Shown in pieces: positions 45,058 to 56,600 of a stretch of 64,000 bases of DNA. Both the position numbers and the translations under genes were made by a program. This stretch comes from Poronia punctata (Eukaryota; Ascomycota; Sordariomycetes; Xylariales; Xylariaceae), in assembly GCA_022579005.1 (NCBI GenBank), contig MU401455.1, positions 618,213 through 682,212 of the forward strand, written 5' to 3'. How positions within the stretch are numbered: the first letter of the stretch is position 1; each line of letters begins with the position of its first letter. The notes below the pieces were generated by a model, which worked only from the letters and a program-made list of their open reading frames with translations, did not search any database and was not told the DNA's origin.

Positions 45058-45542
45058 CCTAGCGAACAGGCGAGGAGGGCTAAAAGGGGGTCGGATGATG
45101 CGGCACAGACGCCCGAGAGAGATGACACGGTATACGCACCTACTGTTCGTGCGACATGGCCATTGGGACGAACAAAGCGATGACGACTAGTGGCCAAGAC
45201 GACATCGACTTTACATGTGCATTAAATTTGGCATAGGCGAAAAGAGGGATAGCGGGGTGTTATCGGAGTGGAATGATTCTATGTACGGGACACTTCGCTT
45301 AGGATTCGGACACGAAGAAAAAAGTCGATATTCGCATAATGACGGAGATAGTGACCGATCCGGGGACAAGAAGACCAAACCCCGGGCGGGTTATACCAAG
45401 CCAAGGCAGAAGCTCCGAATGCATAATACATGTTGTACAGTATCTAGACATAGAGCTAGACGGTGGGAGTCAGAAGCTAGGTATGGGGAAGTTGTCGCCT
45501 GTCTATTACCTTAGCTAGCCAATCGGATATAATGTCAAAAAT
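45058..45542. other. Intergenic region before the DUF3176 relic
   Basis: 485 bp. An ORF at 45215-45514 has no family features. The missing N-terminal part of the DUF3176 protein is not found here in any frame by eye. Confidence 0.5.
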
Positions 45543-46334
45543 ATGGATTCTAATGTGAAGTTTCGGCCGCCTATTATTCATAGAATACTGGAAGAAGAAC
45601 AAATTGGAAGCTGGTCTGAGCGGGATCCTACTTCCTATTCCGATATCAGTGGTGCAGGCGACGGCCGAGTATTCCAGTTCTTTGAGCAAATCAATAACTA
45701 CTCGCTCTATAGCGAGCTCGAATTTGCCACCGGCTACGACACAAACCGAAGCGACCTCCGACTCCTGATAGCGGCGGACGAAGTCGAACGTTTGCGCTTG
45801 CCCGAGAATTCAACTAATATAAGCCTCAACATAACACAAGGAAGTGTCCACAACCTGATCTCCTATCTCACTCAGCACTTCTTTTCAAACGGTTTAGATC
45901 AGTCCGGGATCGCTAAACCTTCGGCAATAGAGGTATTTTTCTCTAGACCATACGTTCCGGAAATCTTCGATAACGTGGCGACCAGCCTGACAAACTGGAT
46001 ACGAAGCTCTTCGAACGCAACCCTCCACCAGGGCACGTCACTGGAATGGGTCACTACGGTTCGGGTCGAATGGAAATACATCACCGTACCCTTGGTGTCT
46101 TTCATTGCAGGCATCCTATTCTGCCTGCTCACAATCTGGGAGACGAGGCGACTAGGCTTACCCGCGTGGAAAACGGGCATGATTGCGACCCTTACGCATT
46201 CCCTCGACGCGACAACCCGAGACCAACTGAGGTACGCGTCGATGGATGGAAGCCTCGAGAAGATGGTCAAGGCTACGGTGGTGAGGCTTGAAGATACTGG
46301 AAGTGGCTTGGAAATGAAGGCCAAACAGATATAG
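45543..46334 (+). pseudogene. 5'-truncated DUF3176-type membrane protein remnant
   Basis: Open frame of 263 codons. Its last 90 residues match the conserved C-terminal end of fungal DUF3176 proteins: VEWKYITVPLVSFIAGILFC as the last transmembrane helix, then ETRRLGLPAWKTGMIATLTH and the tail ending near KMVKATVVRLEDT. Full-length members are usually several hundred residues longer, with N-terminal membrane helices carrying the DUF3176 signature. None of that is present upstream. The remaining frame is unbroken with normal codon use, so truncation is either recent or the short form is still expressed (start MDSNVKFRPP). It lies about 1.1 kb before the AT-rich block. Confidence 0.65.
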
Positions 46335-46806
46335 TAGAATGGATGGAAGCTACCTATTGCGGGAAGAGCTATTTACTATCATGTGGTGTTGACGAGCAAA
46401 CGCTATGCCAGTCGTTACACGATCCTCATGTCCCACCGGGGATAATCTCGGGATTTGATTGGAACTCTCCTTGCTGGGTTTTGTTACTGGACAAAGATAG
46501 GATACCTGCATGATGACTCAGGCATACATTGGGACCAATGTCACATTGCGACCAATATCACGTTGAAGCTTGGGCAGGCACCCCCCCAACACAAATTTTT
46601 GCTACAAGTTACTTTCCGTTGCTGCCGATCCCCAATACCCAACAAACCGACCTGCCCCCTCAACTCGTCATCTTGTCAAGCCGCCTAATCCTGTCTCGAA
46701 AACGAAACTCAACACTTCCAGCTTTTGAAAGCAACGCCGAAACCCCCAGACCAACTCACAAAGTCACCCCGAAACTGAATATTACCAACCACCGTCTCTA
46801 TCCAAG
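46335..46806. other. Intergenic, promoter of the IFI27-like gene
   Basis: 472 bp; the last 200 bp are A/C-rich as in fungal leaders. No gene seen. Confidence 0.5.
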
Positions 46807-47425
46807 ATGTCTGGACGCGCCATCCAAGAATTTGCCACGGGCGGCTACACCTTCCTCAGCCAAAAGGCCCCGGCGGCCGCCGACGCGGTCTCCAAGTCCA
46901 TCGTCGGAGCCGTCGAACGAGCGCACGAGGTCAACTGGAAGGAACTCGCCAACAAGACCGTCGAGGCCGTCAAGGAGAACCCTCGCATCGCCATCGTGCC
47001 GGCCGCTACTGTGGCGGGCGCCGTGGTCGCGCCCGTGCTCATGGGTCCTGTCCTCGGAGCTGTGGGGTTCTCTACCGTTGGGCCGGTAGCCGGTACGTCA
47101 TAGTTTATATCTTTTTCTTATGACATTTATCTTAATTATTAAATGGGTTACAGGGTCATGGGCAGCGAGCCTCATGTCTTCCGGCGCCGTCGGTCCGGTG
47201 TACAGCCTGGTTCAGAGCGCCGCCATGGGCGGCTACGGTGTCGCTGGCGTCACGTCCATGTTCTCGGGCGCTGGTGCTGTGGCAGGAGCGTTGGCGTCAA
47301 CTGCTAGTACTGGCACTGGGGCAAAAAACGAGACCGCCGTGTCGGATCCTGAAGAAGAACAAAAAGAAGAAGAAGGTGGTGAGACGATGACTGGCGATAC
47401 TCTTCGTCCACGGTCAGAGCTGTAA
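46807..47425 (+). CDS. IFI6/IFI27-like (ISG12 family) membrane protein
   Basis: Two exons, 46807-47092 and 47154-47425, giving 185 aa. The intron (GTACGT to ACAG) joins VGPVAG to SWAASLMSSGAVG. The central Gly/Ala-rich hydrophobic region (residues about 58-150: AIVPAATVAGAVVAPVLMGP, GFSTVGPVA, then VYSLVQSAAMGGYGVAGVTS) is typical of the interferon-inducible IFI6/IFI27 family, which in fungi is expanded and mostly uncharacterised. Animal members act in mitochondrial or nuclear membranes in apoptosis. The C terminus is acidic (DPEEEQKEEEGG). The stop codon is the last feature before composition collapses to AT-rich DNA. Confidence 0.9.
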
Positions 47426-47442
47426 ATTAGTAATACTAATGT

Positions 47443-47504
47443 AGTAATTGCCTATACTAATACTACATGTAGTTAGTAATAGCCTATACTAATACTACAT
47501 GTAG
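47443..47504. repeat. 32-bp tandem unit with TACTACATGTAGTA palindrome at the boundary
   Basis: Two copies of a 30-nt sequence (AGTAATNGCCTATACTAATA then CTACATGTAG) start at 47443 and 47475. The second copy includes a perfect 14-bp palindrome, TACTACATGTAGTA; the first has it with one end changed. They sit 18 bp after the IFI27-like stop codon, exactly at the GC-to-AT transition. Confidence 0.85.
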
Positions 47505-50500
47505 TAATTACTACTGTAGTAGATAGTAATATTACAATTACTATAAAATTACTACAGTTTTTTTTAAATTTTTAAATCTTTTAAAAATTTTAAAAGTATA
47601 TATATAGCTAAAATCTTATAAAGGTAAAAGTTAATTAAATTAAAAAAACAAATTTGTGCTTATATATAAAAGCAATTAAAGTTAATATAATATAGTTAAT
47701 TTAGTATATTATTATATAACCTTATAAATTTAAAAAACTAATATAAAGTATAAAATAAATTTTTCTTTTTTATATTTATTAAAAATATAGCTATAGTTAT
47801 TAGTTAGCTATAAAATTTGCTAAATAAAGTGCTAAGTACTTTTAAACCTACTTATTTATAATATACTTTTTAGCTTAATTACTTTTTAAGTAATAAGGCT
47901 ATTTAAATATATAAGTATAAATAAAATATTTATATATAAAGTTAGTACTTTTTAAATAAGTAGTTAGTAAAATAAAAAATAAAAAATACTTTTATTTTTA
48001 CTTTATAAACTATTTTTAATTAATTATAAAGTTTAAATTAATATTTTTTTATATTAAAATATAAGTAGTTATAAATAGTAGTACTATAAAAGCTATTAAG
48101 TAAAAAAAAGTGAAAGCTTTTTAAAATATACTTTATTACTTAACTTTTTTTTTATAATTTTTTTACTTTTTTTGGTTTTTTTTAATAATGCGCTTATACT
48201 TTTTTATAAGTAAATTTTATAAATTAATAGCTTTATATGCTTTTAAAACATTTTAACATAGTAATAGTTAATTAAATATATTATTATTTTAAAAAAAAAC
48301 TTTTTGCTAGTTATTATAAATGCTTATTACCTTTTATAATTAATTTATTATTAGTATTTTAAGTGCTTTATTAACTTTTTTTAGTATTTTTAGTATAAAA
48401 AAATAACTAATACTTTTAAAAAGCTAGTAGCTAAAACCTTTACGCTTTTCTAAAAAGTAATATAATTTTTTATAGTATAGTAAGCATTTATATTAATAGG
48501 TAATAGCTTGTTTTTAGTAGTAAAAAATCTTTTTGCTGCTTAAGTAGCTACTATAGCGCTTAAAAAAACGTAATTTTTAGTTTTTTTTTTACTTTTTGCC
48601 TAGCTTTTTTTGCTTTCTTTGCTTGCTTATTGCCTAAGCTTTTATGCTTAGTTAGTTAAAAAAAAAAGAAAAGAAAAAGGAAAGAAAAAAAAATAAAAAA
48701 AAATAACTACCTAGCAGTAGCTTTGCTTTCTTTAAAGCTAGTCTAAGCTTTTTTACTTTTTTTAAGCATAAAAACAAAAGTAAAAATAAAGCTAAAAGTA
48801 AAAAAAAAGCTAGCTATTATGCTTTTTTATATTTAAATTATTACTAGTTTACTATAGCTAGCTAAAATAGCAACTATTATAATATTGTTATTAGTACTTA
48901 TTATTACTTTTGCGTTTTTAAGCACTTTTATTACCTTATATAAATAATTTTTATTAAGTTATATAATTTTTTTAAATTATATATAATATATATTAACTGC
49001 TTATTTAGCTTTTTTTATATTTCTTTTTTTACTATTTAGTATTTTTAAATAAAAAATAATTTATTAGTTATAAAAATAAAAAGTTATATATAAACTTTAA
49101 TATTTATATTTAATAATCTTATACTAATATAATTAATTATAAACTAAAAGAAATATATAAATAATAATTTATATTGCTTTAAGCATTATAAAAAAATAGT
49201 TTAAGTTTAACTATTTATTTTTTAGTATGCCTTTTTTTAATACTTTTGCTTTTATTTACACTTTTGCTACTATTAATAAGCTTTTAGTTAATACTAAGGT
49301 TATATACGCTATAGTGCACTACTTTTTTTATTTTGTTTAAATAAATAAAATAAAAAAATAGCTTTATAATTTTTAAAGTTATTTAGCTCTTTGCTTAAGC
49401 AAGCTTTTAAGCTTATATTAATTAATTTTGTTTTTTAGTGCTTTTTTGCTTTTTTTTAAGTATAAAATCTATATATTATAAGTTAATTAAAGCTTTAAAG
49501 TATTTAAATTTAGTATAAAAAAAGTTTTTTATAAGTTTATTAGCAAGTATTTAATTTACAAAAAAGTATACTACTTAAAACAAGCTTTTTTATACTTTTA
49601 TTTAATTTATATATTTTAAATATTTATATAGTATAAATAAGTTTTTATATAATTATACTTTTTTATTATTAAGTAAATTATTTATTAGTTATTTAAATTA
49701 ATTATAAGCGCTTAACTTAAGTTTAGCTTAATATTATTAAATAGCTTTTTTAACGTTATAATTGTTTTAGCTATAAATACTAATATATAAATCTTTACTT
49801 TAATAATAAAAGTAGTAACTATGCTTTACTATATAGCTTTTTAACTAATTATACTTTTAAATAAAAATATAATATACTTATAAAAAAATCTTTTAATATT
49901 AAAATTCTTTATAAAAAATACATTTTTTATAATTAATAAAGCTTTTATACTTTAATTTTAAATACTATATATAATCTTTAAGTTTTAAATATAGTATAAG
50001 TATTAAATTACTTATTTTGCTACTTTAATATACTTTATACTTAAATTAGTTAAAAAGATTTAATAGCTATAAAGCTATAAATGCTATATTTAGCAAAATT
50101 ATTATTATAATATATAAAATTAATTCTATAAGCTTTTAAAACGTTTTTATTTATATTTTAGTTACCTTTTTAAGTACTTTTTAAGCTTTTAAAATAATAA
50201 TAAAGTTATTAAAATTTAACTATTGTTTACTAAATAATACTTTTTTATAGTTTTTTTAATATATTAATTATAGCTTAAAAGTAATTTTTAATTTTTATAA
50301 TTTTTAATAATTTTTATGCTTAAAAACTAGCTTATATTTTCTTTGCTTTTTAAGCTTATATACTTTTTTAATTTAATTAATAATTTTTTATACTTTAGCT
50401 TTTTGCTTTAAGCTATATAGTACTAAAAAGTTGTTTATATAAAAAGAAATAAAAATAGCTTAATTTTAAGTATAAAAAATAAAGTTTTTTAATTAAAGTA

Positions 50501-52342
50501 ATTATACTATATAAATAAAAAGTATATGCAAATTTTTAGTACTAAAGTAAAAGCAATTGTTTTAGCTTATATAGTACTTCTTTAAGCAAAGCTACTATAT
50601 TTTTATTTTTAAACTTATTAAATAATTTATAATTTATAAGCTTTTAACTTTTTTTGCTTATATTAAAAAAAGCACTTATTATATTAAATTGCTTAACTTT
50701 AAAGTTATAGTAAGCTACTAAAGCTATAATAAAGTATAGCATTTAAGCTATAAGCGTTACTATATAAGTAAATTAAAGCATATTAGCTTATTAAAAATTA
50801 TTTTTAACTATAAAATATACTTTATATATATTTAAATACTTTTAACTATTAAACTTATAATTAAAAACTTATTTTAAAAGTAATAGCTTATACTTTATAA
50901 TAACTTTAATAATTTTTTTTCTAATACTTAGCTTTTATAAGTTTTTAATTTTTTTTATTATATTTGCTTAAAATTAATTTTTTAATAAATATTTAAAAAG
51001 CTTATATTAAAACTTTAATAGTAGCTTAGTTAAGTTTTTTTAATATATTTTAAAGTGCTTAAAAGCAGCCTTTAAGAAATTAGCTTAATATTAATTTATA
51101 GTAACTATAATTTTTATATATAACGTTTAATACTTTTAATTACTTTTTTAAATTATTATTTTTAGCTTTATAAAGTAAATATTTAAAAAATTAAACTAGT
51201 TATAATTATTTAAAATATATATTTTTTATTTTTAATATATTTTTTATATAAAAGTAAATATTTTATAATTAAGTTAATTAGTAAGCAAGCTTTAAATTTT
51301 TTAGCTAACTTTATTAGCAAGTAAGCTTTATTTTTTATATTGCTTAGTAGCTTTTTATAGTTAAAATTTGTTTTTAACTAAGTAATTAATTTTTTTAAGT
51401 TAGTAATTAATTTCTTTAAGCTTTTTAAAGCTATTAGTTATATTAAATTTACTTATTTAATAACTATAATAATATTTTAAATAAGGTTTTTTAGTTTTAA
51501 AAATTTTAAAGTAGCTATTTTTAATATATACACTTTTTAGTTTTAACTTTAAATACTTTTTTTAAGCAGTTATACTACCTTTTTTTAGTTTGTTTTATAT
51601 ATTATTAAGTATAAGTATAAGCTTTATAACTTTTAATAAATTCTTTGCTTTACTTAGTTGCTTTTTTAACTTTAAAAATATTTAAAAAAGTTATAAGTTT
51701 TTATATTTAATTAATAAAAATAATATTACTAGCTTTTATATACTTTTTTAAAGCGTTTATTTTTAATTTATACTTTTTTAATTAGCTTTTAGTTAATATG
51801 TTAGTTAGTAGTTATATACTTTTTATTTTTATAAAATTTAAAGTACTAGTACTAATCTTGCTTTATATAATAAGCTTAACGCTTTATAAGTTTGCTAAAT
51901 TAAAAATTTATTTATTTAGTATAATAAACTACTTAACTATTTTTTATATGCTTTTATTAAGCTATAGCTTTGCTTATATATTATAAAAAAGCTTTTTATT
52001 AAATTAAATATTTTATATTATAATAACTTTATTAATTATTAAAATTTAAATTTTATATAAGTTAATTATTTTATAACTTACTAAATAACTTATATAAGCT
52101 TTTATTTTTACTTTATAATTTTGCTTTTTATAAGTAATAAGTTTATTATGCTTTATAAAGTATACTTTATATTTATAAGCTTTAACTAAGCTTTAGTTTA
52201 GTTTAAAATTTCCTAGCTTATTAACTACTTAAGCTAATAAATATTATTAATAATACTACTAAAACTATAAATAAAGCACTTTTATAAATAAGCATAAGTT
52301 ATTAGCTTTTAAAAAGCTTTAATTATATAGGTAAACAGCTTG

Positions 52343-52509
52343 ATAGCATTAAGTTAGTTAGTTAGAATAGAAATAAATTAGTCTAGGTTTAAAGGATAGC
52401 TGTTAATAGCTAGAGCTACTTTATAAAGATGCTTAGAAGCATAGTAGTTATGTAACTGTATATTAACTACTTATAAATACTAGATTTACGTTGTAAATCT
52501 ACTATATTA
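52343..52509 (+). repeat. Long dispersed/terminal repeat, copy 1 (167 bp)
   Basis: Direct copy of 61396-61562, offset 9,053 bp, aligned without gaps. Seventeen differences, all transitions. Near its 3' end it holds a perfect hairpin: TAGATTTAC (52481-52489), GTT loop, GTAAATCTA (52493-52501). Confidence 0.88.
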
Positions 52510-53513
52510 GTTTGCCTTCCTTTTAAAAAAACAAATAAAGAACGTCTTATTTTTTTTTCCTTTAAACAAATAAAAACTTGTTACTTAGCATTTTCTTATA
52601 ATTTTTTAAATGTTAAATAAAAAATTAACATATAAAATAAAATCTATGTAAATAAAAAATTAACATATAAATAAACGTTTTTTTTTTTTTTTGTTTTAAT
52701 AAACGTTTGTTTTATTTTTTTTAACTAATATATATTATTTACTAAAAAATAATAATAAACTTGCAGTATTGCTATTATCTTATACATTTTTTGCTATAAT
52801 AGCTTTTTAAATTATAACGTTTTAAATATTTTATTTTATAGTAGTTTTTTAACCTATATTGTTAAGTTAAGTAGTTATATTTTAACAACTTTTGTTTTAA
52901 GTTTTTAAGTTATTAAGTTTATTATGCATTTTTTTAACGTTAGCTTATAGTTTATTAATAATAGTTTTTATATTATTAATTTTTTGTTATAACTTTTTTA
53001 TTTTTTTGTTAATTTCTTATTTAAATAGCTTAAAAACTATATATGCTTAAATAGTAATTATAATCTTAGTAGTTTACATTACTACGTTTTTTATATACGT
53101 AGCAAAAATAGTATTAAATATTATATTTACTACTTATATTTATACTAAACTGCTATATATAGCCTTTTTAAGTGCATATTTAATTTTTTTGTTTATAAAA
53201 CTATAGCTATATAAATAATATTTTTAAAACTAAATTTTATATTTTTTTATATAGTATTCAGTATGCCTTATTTTTTAAACTTGTTTACTTTTGCTTTAAA
53301 AGGCTAAGCAAGTTTATTTAGCTTATATATTACTAATAATATTTTAAATTTGTTTATTAATTTAATAAATAAATTATTATATTTTTTAAGTTTATTTGTT
53401 TATTTTAAATATTATTTTTAAGCATTTAGTTTATTTTTTAAATTATTATTTTTATAGCGTTTTTAAAATAATTTAAATATTATTGTTTTAGTTATACTTA
53501 TTAGCTTTAAAGT

Positions 53514-53650
53514 ATTAGCTATTATTTTTATACTTATAAAAACTAATATAATATTTATTAGTTTAAGCATTGTTAATTTAATTATAGTTATTGCTTTTAT
53601 TATATTAGTTATTATTTTTATACTAATAAAAACTAACATAATATTTATTA
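53514..53650 (+). repeat. Diverged tandem duplication, 90-bp offset
   Basis: The 47-bp segment 53514-53560 recurs at 53604-53650 with three differences. Both lie in AT-rich DNA, yet the shared ATTATTTTTATAC and AAAAACTAA words argue for true duplication. Confidence 0.65.
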
Positions 53651-56600
53651 TTTATAAATTAGTTATTAATAAGCTTTATTTTAAAAGTAGCAAGGTTTTA
53701 AGCAATAGTTTTTAAGCAAATATATTTAGTTTTAATATTAATAAAACTAAGTTTAAAATTTTTAATAGTTTAAAAATAAAAGTTAAAATACTAATTAAAG
53801 TTATTATTTTTAGTAAAGCTTTTTTATATTTAAGTTTATATTTATTAGCTTACTATTTTTAATATTATAGTAATTATTTTTATATAAAGTTATAAAGTAG
53901 CTATATAAGCGCTATATTTTATAATGTTTATAAAATTATTATTAGCATAGTACTTATGCCTAATTAAATATTTTTTATAATTTTAAAAGCTTTTAGTTTT
54001 TTAAGCTTTATTTTATTAATAATAATTTATATATTGTTTGCTTAGTTTTTAGCATTACTTACGCGTTTTGCTACGTAAAGCATTTTTTTAATTATTATTT
54101 ATAGCTAATTATTAAATAGTTTGCTTTTTAGTTTATATTATATTAAATATAATATAATAATTTATAATTATATATAAGGTTTTAGTACTATGTTTTTAAA
54201 AATATTTTGCTAATAAAGTAAAACAATTTAGTAAATGTTATACTTTATTTTATTTATACTATATTAGTTTAGTAAATATAATTAGCATTAAGCTTTATTA
54301 TTGTTTGCTATTTTTAATATATTAAAAAATAGCCTATATAAGTATTTAGTACTATTGTACGTTATATTATACTATTTTTATTGTTAAAATATAACTTATA
54401 AAAACTTTATTTATAAAAAATTATTATTTAAAAATATAATTATAGTTATTTTAATAGTTAATAGCAAGGTTTATAATTAAAATAAAAAAATAGTAAAAAA
54501 ATAAAGGAAATAATAATAAAATAGCTATTTAATATATTAGTAGCAATGTTATTAATATTATTAATTAGTATTATATAGTTTAAAAGCAAAATATAAAAAA
54601 AAAAAATATTAGTGTTTATAAAAAAAGTGTAGAAAATTTTATATTTAATATTAGTTAGCTAAAAGCAGTTATATTTATATATTTATTTTAAGTATAACAT
54701 ATATTACTTTTTATTTATTTAATTATATATATAATAGTAATTTAAATATATTTTTTGCAATTTTATTTATTACTTTGCTTTTTAGTTTTTTAAATAATAG
54801 TAAGTATGCTATATTATATTAATAAACTAGTTTAGCTACGTTTTATATAAAAATCTCTTTTAAATACTATATATTATATATTAAAAAATATTTTTTTTAC
54901 TTTATAAAATATTTTAATGTTATCTTTTAACTAGCTTTTAATATTTATTTTTAAAAAAGTTAGCTTATTTTAAAAAACTTTTATTATTTATTGTTATTGT
55001 TAGCGTATACTTATTTTAGCTTAAGCTTTTAACGCAAGTATAAGTTAGATTTTATAAGTGCTAAATATAAGTATATTACTAATATTATATAGTAAATTTT
55101 TTAATATTTAAAAAGATTTAGTTTATAAGCTAGGTTACTAACCTTTTTTAGTACTATAAAAGGTTTTACTTTTTATTATAACTATTTTTAATATAGTTTG
55201 CTTAGTAAATTATATTTTTTATATAATTTTAAGTATACTTTGTTTTTTATATTATATTTTCTATATTTTTTAGTTTTATTATATTATATTTTTATATTAG
55301 CAGCTATAAAGTTTATTATAATTTAAGCTTTTTTTTAATATAGTTATTTAGCAAGTTTATAGTTAATTATATTTTATAAAACGTTTATAATAAAAATTAA
55401 ATTTTATAGTTTAAATTTTAGTACAACTTTGTTTAAAAAGCGTTTTATTGTTTTTTAATAAGCATTATTTAAAGCATATTAAAAAAATATAATAATAAAC
55501 GTTTATAAAACATTTAACGCTATATAATAATAGCAAATAGCAATCTTTATATTTTAGTTTTTTTTTTAAATTGTTTATTTATTTAAAAATAGTATACTAT
55601 TAATTTAGCTAATTTAGTAGTTATTTTTATAAATAATATCTTTTATAGTTATAAAATAAATTTAAAGTTTTTATTAAAAATTATACGTAATAGTATTTTT
55701 TATTTATATATTATTAGCATTTTAATAATAACTAGTTTTTATTTTATAGCTATATATTTAATATTTTTTAAAATAAAAATAGTTTTTTTATTAAATTTAT
55801 AAGTAATAATAAGTAAACAATTATATATATTATGTTTTAGTATTTACTAAAACGTTTTTTATAATAATACTATTAATATTTTTATAATAAAGTTTATAGT
55901 AATTATATAATATAAAATGTTTAGTATTAGTATAGGTTTTATTAATTTTAATAGCTTACTTTTATTAGTTTTATTAACAAAGCATTAAAGGCAGTACGTA
56001 AAATATTATTTTATATATTTTATAAGGTTATATATATAATATTTTTATAATATATTTGCTATTTAATAAAAACTAAAGTAATAAGTATTATTATAAGCTT
56101 TTTAAAGTAAGTTTTAAACGTAGTTTTTAAAAATAATAAGCTATTTTAGCATTTTATATAAAGTATAGTATAATAAGCTTTTTAGTATATGTTAAAATTT
56201 AAAACTTAGCTTAGTATTTAAGCTAATAGCTTAAAGTATTTTAATAATATGTTTATTTTTTTAGTATTTATTAATAAGTTTTATTTTAAAAAAATTTGCT
56301 AGCTAAATGTTATAAATTAAAAACGCATATTTAAATATAATATTATTTAGTATGTTTATATTTTTATTTACTTTTTTTTTATTATTTTTATTTAATATTA
56401 TAAAAAAATAAAATAATACGTTTAGTACTAAATTTTTTTTTTTTAATATATAACAAATATTTAGTTTATATTATTTTATATAAATAAAAGCTTATACTAG
56501 TTAAAAGTTTATTTTAATAACATTTATTATTATAAGGTTTTTTTAGTTAATAATACTTTTAATTGCTTTATAGTTTATTAAAACAATAATAAAATATATA

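Noticed and set aside
45215..45514. ORF between the EGF-domain gene and the DUF3176 relic as the missing DUF3176 N terminus
   Set aside because: It is polar, has no membrane helices and does not resemble the family.
51798..51986. 62-codon ORF in the AT-rich block
   Set aside because: Leu/Ile/Tyr-only low-complexity translation expected from AT-rich DNA.
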